In this document: one piece after another, positions 19,101-24,024 of the stretch | How positions within the stretch are numbered: the first letter of the stretch is position 1 | How the letters are laid out: each line of letters starts with the position of its first letter | Virus record (IMG/VR): IMGVR_UViG_3300034045_000008 | Span: 1 to 31,379 of that record | Origin: a virus | Reading direction: 5' to 3' (one strand) | DNA: 31,379 nt | Made by a program: the position numbers and the translations under genes | The notes under the pieces: model-generated | Seen by the model: the letters and a program-made list of their open reading frames with translations, nothing else | Told to the model about the DNA's origin: nothing | Database searches by the model: none

Positions 19101-22100
19101 TAATGAATTACATGAGTTAATGAATACCGCACAAGCAGCAGCAGATGCATCTGGTTTCCGTTACAGTAACCACTTCGATAACTTACATGAGTTCGTTACT
19201 TGGGCAATGACTAGCCCTACATTCCAAAACTTCTTAGATGGAATACCACACAAACCTGACAATGCTCTAATCAAGGGTGTTAAAAATATTAAGAATGCTT
19301 TACCTACCCAGTTACGTTCGTTACTGGATAAGTTATTTGGTGTATTTAATAAATTGATAGGGCTTGGTACAAATGGTAGCGCCTTACGGTCTGTATTAAA
19401 AATAGGCGCTACTCTAGCAGTGAATCAGGATTTAGAACAATCAACTGATTCAGTTGTACGTAACCAAGAAACTATTGATGGTATTGTGTTTGATCGGTCT
19501 ATCCAAATTACTCGCATGAACTCAGAGCAAGTATTTGATAGCTTGGCTTATATTGATAATAGAGCAGTAACCCAAGAACACTCAACACACTTGAAAACAG
19601 TGCTACGTAACATAACCAATAAGATACTAGAACCTACCCAAATTTCTGTATCTACTACTAACGTAGGGACAAATGGTTATTATCTAACTAATGCGCAAAA
19701 AGTAGAGTTGTTCATGCATGACGATAACTCTCCTAATGAGCAGTTAGGTATGGTGGTTGCTCCATTCAATATGTCTATGCAAGAGAACTATGTCTATAAC
19801 TTGACTAGACTGTCTCTCCATACAGCCCTCAGCAATAAGCCTGACTTATACAAACAAGCAGATAAAATCTATGGTGAGATCATGGAGGAGCTAACTCCGC
19901 AAGACTTCCTAGATGTGTCTAATGGCGTTGGTTTAGATGAAGCTAATCGTATGCTTAATGTATTGCGAAATATTTCAATTACATCTGAAACAGAGACACA
20001 CGATGATTTAACTAAGTTGGATTACACTACGGTTGATTCTAGGTTCTTGGCTGACTTCATGGCATTGGCTACTACTAATGAGACTATGCGTAATGCAATT
20101 GATAAAGCACAAGCCCGTATAAATGAACGAGCTAAGCAACCTAAGCCATGGAAAGAACGTATCATTGATTTCGTGCTCAAGGCACTAGATTTCTTATATG
20201 GTGTTTATTCAGGTAATCTACGTATAAACCAAATAAAAGATAGCGCTAGTATTGATAACTTAGTTACTGCATTAGCTCGTACAGAGGTAACCAATAAATA
20301 CTCTTTAGAGAAAGCGGCTCAAACTAGTATCGGTATGTTAGTTACAGCTACTCAAGTAGGTATAGATGTAGTGACTAAAGTAGCTAAAAGTACAGGTAGA
20401 TTAGTCGGTAATCCTAGAGAAGGCAGTAAGTTAGATACTGTAGTCAAGGGTGTAAGAGGTGCAGCAGACCTAGTAACTTCAGGTCAGGCAGTTCCTATGG
20501 TTAATAAATTACTTGATCAAATGTTAGGTGACTCTTTTAATAAGAAGCCTGGTATTCTTAACTCTATCTTAGATGAATTTGCTAAACCTAGCAGAAGTGT
20601 TGCTAAGATCCAAGCATTGCTAAGGCTATCTAACCGTACTATTGAGACTAAACGTAAAAACGTAGCAGATTCTATCCACAAAATAGTTAAGTCTTCTTTC
20701 TTAACTCCTTTAACCAAAGGACATGAGATTGCTCTTAATCTACTGACTAAGATAGACGCACATCAATTAACTAAGGTTCATGGTGAACAGACTGTTATTG
20801 ATTGGATCACTAACCCAGCTACTAGAGCTAACAGTAAGCAACAAGCTATTACGGATATAGGCAATATCCTTACACCGTCATTAGCTAACTATGTTATCAA
20901 TAGTGCTTTGAATTTAGGCCAGTTCTTAAACACTAATTTAAATAGAAGCTCTAAGCCAATACATTTCAATGCCCTTAAAATAGTAGAAAGCATTGATAAT
21001 ATATTCTCTTCAGCAGAGATAGCTGCGATGAAACAAGATCCAGCTATGGCACAACAATTACGTACTATTCAAGCTGAAATAGCTGTATTCAAGCGACGTG
21101 TTGCTAGTGATCCTAATACATTACAGGATTTAGTTAAACATGTGGATACTCTGGTTTCACTAGAAACATTGAATACTGCTAGGGAAGTTGATTTACAGAA
21201 CTTAGCGGATATTGTGAATAAAGAGTACACTGCAGACTCGCAGGAAAACGGTATTACTGCGTTTATGGGTGTTAGTAACACTGTTGCTAATAAGCAAGGC
21301 GAGTATCGCTTTGGTGGTAACCCTCACCCTATTGTTAGATTTACTGATATGCCTAAAGGTTTCCATAAGAAAATCTACACACCTTATAAGAGCCATAAAC
21401 TTGTAATGCTTAAAGTAGGTGAAACCATTGACGAGTACATCAATGACAACAACATCAAAGCAGTAGAATCAGCACAAGAAATACAGTTACCTGATTACTT
21501 GGCTAATAAGGGTAATAAAGCCTACTTAATTAATATTGCTGATGGTGGTTTACCTACATTCCAAGCAGGTGTCTTGTCTACTGCCGATACCACTGCTAAA
21601 CAGGTATTTACTCAAGAAGGCATCGAGACTGACTTACGCGCAATGGAAGGCGTTAATTTACAGGATGTAGCTAGTACATTACCTGATACTATGGATTTAT
21701 TTAATCAAGTTGGTTTACCTACCAATAAAGTAAATCTTATAAGAGATCCAGTCACAAACAAAGTACATATACCTATCCCAGCTAATGTGCTCTCAGAAGC
21801 TCGTGACGCTGTTGAAAGCGGTATACGTATGTTATCGGTCACTGGTGGTGATGTCGTCAACGTACAAGGCACTAAGGAGGTCAATGAGAAAGCCATAGAT
21901 GCAATGCTTGAGGAGTACAACTCAGAATACCTAGATCACCCAGAGGATTTCGTGTTTGTAAGTAACATGCACACAGACCCTGAAATTAGGGAATTCTGGA
22001 ATACCTTACCTGAACAAACTAAAGACTACATGCGCTCTAAAGGACACATATTCCAGTATCAGGGTAGAGATGTAGAAGGTCTGTTTGTACCTAAAGCAGT

Positions 22101-23175
22101 ACTTTACACTATGTTTGGTCAACGTAAGTTACATCCTAAGAACTTGTATGACTTACCGATAGAAGATCAAAAACTAATCATTCAAATGATTCGTAAAATG
22201 ATTGGCGGTATGACTAAGCTGTACAATGCATTCAATAAGAATAGTGAACCTTTAGATGAACTAATGTTAGCTACTAAGGGATTTACAGCATTGACTGAAT
22301 TAACATCGTACATTAAATCTACCGTAGTTGTTCGTTTTATGAATGTAATGATAGTGAACGTACTAAGTAACACGGCTCATTTGATATTCGTTAAGAATAT
22401 TCCAATTGCTAGAGCCATTAAGTACCAGGTAGATGGTTATATTCATGGTTACGATTACTTACTTAAAGAACGTAAGATACGTGAATTGATGCTTAAACAC
22501 GATGCTGTACGTGACCCTGCAGAGAAACAAAAACTACGTAATGAAATTAAACGTATGCAGGTATCTATGTCTAAGTCACCTGTACATCATTTGATAGAGC
22601 GTGGGTTACTACAAACTATCATAGAGGACGTAGAACAAGCAGATGAAACCAATGACTATAACCAAGGTATTGATCATTGGATTTCTTCAAAAATTGACGA
22701 GAAACTCACTAAAGAGAATTCACGTAAATTTGCCCATGAGTTACTGATGACTCAACGCTCTACTTCATACAACGTACTGCATCACTTTGTACAGTTAGGT
22801 GACTTTGCTTCACGTTACGCTTTAATAACTGAAAGCACACGTAAAGGACAAGACCTAAATGAGGCAATACAAGAGGCTGTATTTGAGTTCATTGACTATG
22901 ATAGACCTACCCATAAGCTAATCATGTTAGCAAATGACACTGGCTTATTATGGTTTACTCGATACGCTTTTCGTATACAGGCGGTGTTACTTAATAATTT
23001 ATTACGAGATCCCGCTAGAGTGATAATGTTCTTGTTATTGCAAGAAGGAGTTGATGTAGATGCACCAGATCCGTATGACAGTAGTGTACTCCATGGTGGT
23101 GTATTTAATACTGTGGGAGGTGTTGACAGATACATCAATGGTTTGACTACACACCCAGCATTATGGGCGTTCTAG
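10198..23175 (+). CDS. Giant virion-packaged single-subunit RNA polymerase (N4 gp50-like vRNAP), 4325 aa
   Basis: In N4 this protein (about 3,500 residues) is packaged, injected with the DNA, and transcribes early genes from hairpin promoters. The catalytic signature is present here: TSFGR at 1920-1924 (TxxGR), motif A D2080-G2081 in DDGRTNG, motif B R2258, K2262 and Y2270 (spacing 0-4-12, the same as T7 R627/K631/Y639), and motif C H2591-D2592 in PLHDAN. Before the core lie an N-terminal helical region, a Gly/Ala-rich stretch (about 605-628), a disordered Pro/Thr/Lys/Glu linker (about 1058-1127) and a coiled coil (about 1148-1245). After it come an HEITH metallopeptidase-like domain (2941-2945, E2998), a probable degenerate copy of it (about 3100-3360), and a C-terminal region with hydrophobic segments (about 4036-4075). 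The whole chain has no cysteine. In N4 the N-terminal part aids DNA injection and the C-terminal part packaging. The ATG has only a weak AGGT upstream. Confidence 0.95.
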   Translation: MNDNKDFSEPSSTTPQVTETSVPTPSLDAFNPVNQSNSILPDVQPESNTLLGKAEAVQQASQQAVSSTGIDATVKRMYQQVDQFLASQGIDPSALTVDEKADVFRSMNDKETALKLASAKKEINARLKSDLKVLERTRSRFGDEKIKDTAVVAGGVANKAVHSIYATADFLTRLGTAKLGDDNIFVAIAKNNPLLNADEFATRIGEVLTGKYSNDNNPLAKKDFKLGKGLDPVVEAVTGYNPVDVFKSIDQVLYQNSSPIHQEAMDAGAVSLQKIDAGAKQRKEVYARLSGLDPDNLEDKAKLEVMDYMYSFVEAIKANLDNPEFLATQSALTLGDLAGGGLVGKATKPIGALYASKHLLPKIKESEEMAKYFRPFIEKYKDDIYPLFLESAETMAEKGAKIDFNIYNLLSDLPRERQLEIIRDYREIQKHLGHNPVQKKLDDRKRVIAEQAAATAKAEQQAANVGSLVGLSASSAYSNANEAVEELMKLPMSTFLESDYAKALSEQNPDATPGELLQIAAEQVRETTYNLVFASSLLSNYFTGAANVVGKAVGGKGVKLPEGTGAVFKEPFQEAIEGTTEQLSKNYALQTHGDENKELFEGAGTNAGASAIAAFGFTGGTAAVVGAPKALETGANIAKSAVGMFVTKSATDKDTDQAKNIRNVIANHSFDPESLNKDKNKKPIPGEAPPQEPVQKTPKEIRKEQLQRAIEKRDVSELTTSEHVKPEEVVRTVAKIVRDPKATVEEKYNVIHQLTAYGSALSLVNMSYENKLKELKENKDPSKQKQLREELKGLKAINDSVNAVKAHIYKVVTDGKKTFSKDELKEAIVSSITRNTKSKAESKNAVVRLMAAVANNDIELTEEDITRIANDPNNNLTREDLMKAISYAKIKDVNELVGKTAGSVRDNILNGNANFVGLRQYNDTIIGALALNDQYALTNAVNQFNKFKESHNKKAEGAKKILSILDRARKLALERGANPQQNIALKVSEVSPELQQELDAAIQEHLSDGFRSEGRTVTGYNSVFSKKQRDTLNNIIEEANILNKFEQRTNKMIDEYFNKPKDTQQTQDKAPETQSETTTQTEAKDTKKETKAPEKAPESTKQESKPTDTKANEEASDKPKETVSNLTKLGDEELDAIPNNATKHIENVSGSLESSQQKLNSTQKAIKENQRELDALSKKIDSLSKSAKPSKKATKALIEAKKAHKEIVLETKELRESAQRLKRTIKQNKRKLKEAKEQYIKNEQVKQNAKDLGIDVDAMRQDIDEALKDTNDTDGSKMTARIMYTLAKGLDKYVAKIKELKDKGNYSMAELMDLEHKLNKFVHNLFVGTNGVFTKIAELNIPEEVKKAVSSKLAKDVFDLVSFHHAALKPSKNSHKLLINKLRKAGIDLNNITYEKDGQIFFTDEVKEVFREQLYGKDGDFTRNDKVLLSQLATFMHKFQKSFNELTDSAGASKFTLKNPIAEFLFDQNFSESKRGEFSIAMAIASFNYIATQGRTTLYKDKLTRIGILDATQETYDLLRAIDPAFSKRADKIFSEVGVPMEDVADSIYQATMDILGLKPDNNVATLALIEGLKKSIGRSAINVMTGMTYPHRDSQGNVTQVPLVSKDQVDMRVFNPTWYSKPTDNKELNKILKAFKDNSVLISTVDRLYHIAKKVGKVNKNILKSLSLQEQANIIRAVQPGSKVKATKESLNKAINSLTAREMQQIFSVLNLLDKNPQIVKTYLNEYTAPFRDPHTDAKVYPHKHTRTFINFAGFEQTVDDVTRVDLIEPLDNIAEAHKSAKKTLSTLVSNDPDGSLLDEDKAPRTEPLDDSQLPTNKLRSNSKVSAKERKVLSVLNKQAYVVRDYMSHMLDVLGRGFFYAVEGVKVGEELVEVPASEIDAHKANAQRLSRVLDVYDEMRSTFDEEGNPTNWYFTHLVTSFGRYQMNQQPFNPQTDKLARHLVRHNMWRQKLTLRRRRKDGSNALIESKAIQRFLIGVAQSLGVKTDQKEYEVIRDELNQLVNNSSVKDALESLRAINNAQPGSLTDEEIQQHTNNIAAVTTSEEKTFTLEGLYNYMVFQDAVNSGAKSVEVDMSREDDGRTNGSALSQLYYTTEHLLDEDGGVNPYIAKEYNRFGIFFKGQLFDNYVQYRNGKPSPAKITSVRELTEDEKKEAGLGVRGEDKYEGTAREAFNILNNLLKYGVMAAKLVKNASGLFTLDEEIPSKAKDELDTRLDALRENKRPLIKYDNGLILGIVSLFGDLVTGEGKDTEVTSDGRKISKNPTVQGSYAAGLTAMQRSAVSTAIEKAVGALLSDDKSDALVALENYVKENQLGELFVKDEENYKKLVELLRETGVSNDLLNYRNPTLDLTLNLDLKIPVKYYRYDKRKDGYVSYDTTITLGGAIKGIMGAAIAGGVKGSNASIETGATAVKDMTITAALTYKALFDAAYNEAIEKKRKLFGNASKAYKKLFALTQQEEQEIYDKIGIPPEFLTPMADKEGHGVSYARISKQDSSANPDNNLSFATQALRNTADVTNEYVLDENGEIVTRPRSLTNKGKGYDESMDTANMTLEEPGVAGLPASIISRDASILGNAVLSADKKGLGFLPLHDANIAGTGIIHRITKGFNRAMFSDAIKSHPAAQIFLLNLRNFYLLTEAISENPSMDITPLLFDSHNRLATMPESIKKVDKNPIKEFDSLALFIQETAHNLLEKDIEKNPELNAGEMRSNMAVAFSAIDTQDVSAYRGLATKHPEVIKYINRAYLIMAKHELQVNKELVEKMDNITKEALSIINTMGNYYNEEGLYNATARDAKTTSKGGKKVPRVLDKYEDRAATEQETNKDIENKPAQVLPEDKPTASGVYASLLQAENAQEALEHLAELRKLWANATDGRINKVVTAFFKALSRDRADIKELLTNTKIVFGTTPHGANASVSFNNGVATITINDKLQNPEIVAEALSHEITHVIIENALNKAMSDKATPEEEALVNELHELMNTAQAAADASGFRYSNHFDNLHEFVTWAMTSPTFQNFLDGIPHKPDNALIKGVKNIKNALPTQLRSLLDKLFGVFNKLIGLGTNGSALRSVLKIGATLAVNQDLEQSTDSVVRNQETIDGIVFDRSIQITRMNSEQVFDSLAYIDNRAVTQEHSTHLKTVLRNITNKILEPTQISVSTTNVGTNGYYLTNAQKVELFMHDDNSPNEQLGMVVAPFNMSMQENYVYNLTRLSLHTALSNKPDLYKQADKIYGEIMEELTPQDFLDVSNGVGLDEANRMLNVLRNISITSETETHDDLTKLDYTTVDSRFLADFMALATTNETMRNAIDKAQARINERAKQPKPWKERIIDFVLKALDFLYGVYSGNLRINQIKDSASIDNLVTALARTEVTNKYSLEKAAQTSIGMLVTATQVGIDVVTKVAKSTGRLVGNPREGSKLDTVVKGVRGAADLVTSGQAVPMVNKLLDQMLGDSFNKKPGILNSILDEFAKPSRSVAKIQALLRLSNRTIETKRKNVADSIHKIVKSSFLTPLTKGHEIALNLLTKIDAHQLTKVHGEQTVIDWITNPATRANSKQQAITDIGNILTPSLANYVINSALNLGQFLNTNLNRSSKPIHFNALKIVESIDNIFSSAEIAAMKQDPAMAQQLRTIQAEIAVFKRRVASDPNTLQDLVKHVDTLVSLETLNTAREVDLQNLADIVNKEYTADSQENGITAFMGVSNTVANKQGEYRFGGNPHPIVRFTDMPKGFHKKIYTPYKSHKLVMLKVGETIDEYINDNNIKAVESAQEIQLPDYLANKGNKAYLINIADGGLPTFQAGVLSTADTTAKQVFTQEGIETDLRAMEGVNLQDVASTLPDTMDLFNQVGLPTNKVNLIRDPVTNKVHIPIPANVLSEARDAVESGIRMLSVTGGDVVNVQGTKEVNEKAIDAMLEEYNSEYLDHPEDFVFVSNMHTDPEIREFWNTLPEQTKDYMRSKGHIFQYQGRDVEGLFVPKAVLYTMFGQRKLHPKNLYDLPIEDQKLIIQMIRKMIGGMTKLYNAFNKNSEPLDELMLATKGFTALTELTSYIKSTVVVRFMNVMIVNVLSNTAHLIFVKNIPIARAIKYQVDGYIHGYDYLLKERKIRELMLKHDAVRDPAEKQKLRNEIKRMQVSMSKSPVHHLIERGLLQTIIEDVEQADETNDYNQGIDHWISSKIDEKLTKENSRKFAHELLMTQRSTSYNVLHHFVQLGDFASRYALITESTRKGQDLNEAIQEAVFEFIDYDRPTHKLIMLANDTGLLWFTRYAFRIQAVLLNNLLRDPARVIMFLLLQEGVDVDAPDPYDSSVLHGGVFNTVGGVDRYINGLTTHPALWAF
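15955..17973 (+). other. Catalytic core of the virion RNA polymerase, TxxGR to motif C
   Basis: Segment coding residues 1920-2592. TxxGR to motif A is 156 residues, A to the motif B lysine 182, and motif B tyrosine to motif C aspartate 322. These are longer than in T7 (112, 94, 173), as is typical for N4-type enzymes, and the A-to-B gap appears longer even than in N4 (about 111 from memory). The full core, by comparison with the ~1,100-residue N4 mini-polymerase, should span roughly residues 1500-2750. Confidence 0.88.
18720..19430 (+). other. Zinc-metallopeptidase-like domain inside the virion RNA polymerase
   Basis: Residues about 2842-3078. HEITH at 2941-2945 gives two zinc-binding histidines and the catalytic glutamate; E2998 in NLHEFVTWAMTSPTFQNFL is a good third ligand, 53 residues later. 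A beta strand pair (ASVSFNNGVATITIND) precedes the helix, as in gluzincin-type peptidases of large phage polyvalent proteins. Bounds are approximate. Confidence 0.65.
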
Positions 23176-23375
23176 TCTTTATCGTGTTCTTCTAGGATTT
23201 GTCTAGCAATTCTTTGTTCACTGAATTCGGCAAGGAGGCCGAAAAATACGATAGCAACAAGTCCGATAAGACCTAGCACAGGGGCTACAATAGCCCCTAA
23301 TGCTAGTAAACCTACCATGACTATTACCGCAATAATGAATAACAAAGTAGCTAATAGTGCTTTAATAATAGCCAT
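23172..23375 (-). CDS. 67-aa small membrane protein
   Basis: I start it at the ATG at 23375 because AAGGA stands a few bases upstream; the longer frame beginning near 23432 lies inside the preceding gene. Residues about 4-50 are almost all hydrophobic (LLATLLFIIAVIVMVGLLAL then IVAPVLGLIGLVAIVFFGLL), enough for two transmembrane helices with a short Gly/Pro turn, followed by a charged cytosolic-type tail (EQRIARQILEEHDKD). It could be a holin-like or superinfection/envelope-associated protein, but no lysis gene is seen next to it and I do not recognise the family. It is the last gene of the - strand block; its TAG stop lies in the same CTAG as the stop of the polymerase gene on the + strand. 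Confidence 0.7.
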   Translation of the reverse strand: MAIIKALLATLLFIIAVIVMVGLLALGAIVAPVLGLIGLVAIVFFGLLAEFSEQRIARQILEEHDKD

Positions 23376-23385
23376 AATAGTATCC

Positions 23386-23724
23386 TTATTTGCCGTGTTT
23401 AAAGATAGGCGGACGAGCTGTTTTAGGCTCATCTTCTGAGTCTACTTTTTCATCCACTGGCTCTTGTGACGTATCTGTTGATACATGTACTTCAGGCTGA
23501 TCTTCTTGTGTAGCGAAGAATGCGATAGGAGAGCCATGATAAATTGGGGGTGGTGTATTTTCTACAGGTTCTACAGGCTCTACACGAGCACTACAAGAAA
23601 CAGAGCCACCATCTTTACGACCTACAGTAAAGCTGATGTCACTTACTTTATGATTTAATAAGTTTTTCATTAAGTGAGCAGCTACAGCTTCTTCTATCTG
23701 TGCTTGGGTTAAAATAATTTCCAT
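23386..23724 (-). CDS. 112-aa conserved-type phage protein of unknown function
   Basis: The N-terminal ~50 residues begin with a helix of the form ILTQAQIEEAVAAHLMKNLL followed by beta strands (SDISFTVGRKDGGSVSCSARV), a small fold frequent in phage early proteins; the rest is disordered, Pro/Glu/Thr-rich and acidic, ending in a short basic stretch (RPPIFKHGK). The start ATG has AGGAGT upstream, which overlaps the end of the RuvC coding sequence, so translation is probably coupled. It lies in the place of the small unassigned N4 genes between SSB and the polymerase. Function unknown. Confidence 0.75.
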   Translation of the reverse strand: MEIILTQAQIEEAVAAHLMKNLLNHKVSDISFTVGRKDGGSVSCSARVEPVEPVENTPPPIYHGSPIAFFATQEDQPEVHVSTDTSQEPVDEKVDSEDEPKTARPPIFKHGK

Positions 23725-23727
23725 TGA

Positions 23728-24024
23728 TTACTCCTGGTTAAGTTTGTTTAAGTAAAAGCGAACTTCAGGTAGACGCAATCCTGCATGTACTACAGCAACT
23801 GCATCTGCTAGATGTTCATTATCATTAATAAGCCTAGTACCGCTCATAAGCCATTTCGCATTGTCTGGGTATTTTGAATATGCCCATTCAATCATTTGGC
23901 GTTTAGTGGCAGTTTTACCTAAGCCAGTTACTTCCTTCACTTCAGTGGGATTAACTGATATTAGATCATCACCTAAGATACCTGCTAGTAATCCTATAAC
24001 TACGCCATAAGAAGCCATGGCTCT
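23728..24024 (-). CDS. RuvC-like Holliday junction resolvase, exon 2
   Basis: Codons 87-184 of the spliced gene, starting AGA GCC ATG directly after the intron's terminal G at 24025. It encodes RAMASYGVVIGLLAGI and then NPTEVKEVTGLGKTATKRQM and NDNEHLADAVAVVHAG. The last motif supplies the C-terminal acidic catalytic residues (E156 and D160) of the RuvC/RNase H fold; E156-H157-xx-D160 is the usual pattern. An unspliced reading starts at ATG 24153, but its first 43 residues are translated intron core, not RuvC. Spliced product 184 residues, near the usual RuvC length. The next gene's ribosome-binding site lies in the last codons. Confidence 0.88.
   Translation of the reverse strand, partial: RAMASYGVVIGLLAGILGDDLISVNPTEVKEVTGLGKTATKRQMIEWAYSKYPDNAKWLMSGTRLINDNEHLADAVAVVHAGLRLPEVRFYLNKLNQE

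Noticed and set aside
23376-23432. Longer N-terminus for the 67-aa membrane protein from 23432
   Set aside because: It overlaps the end of the 112-aa gene in another frame, while ATG 23375 has its own AAGGA.
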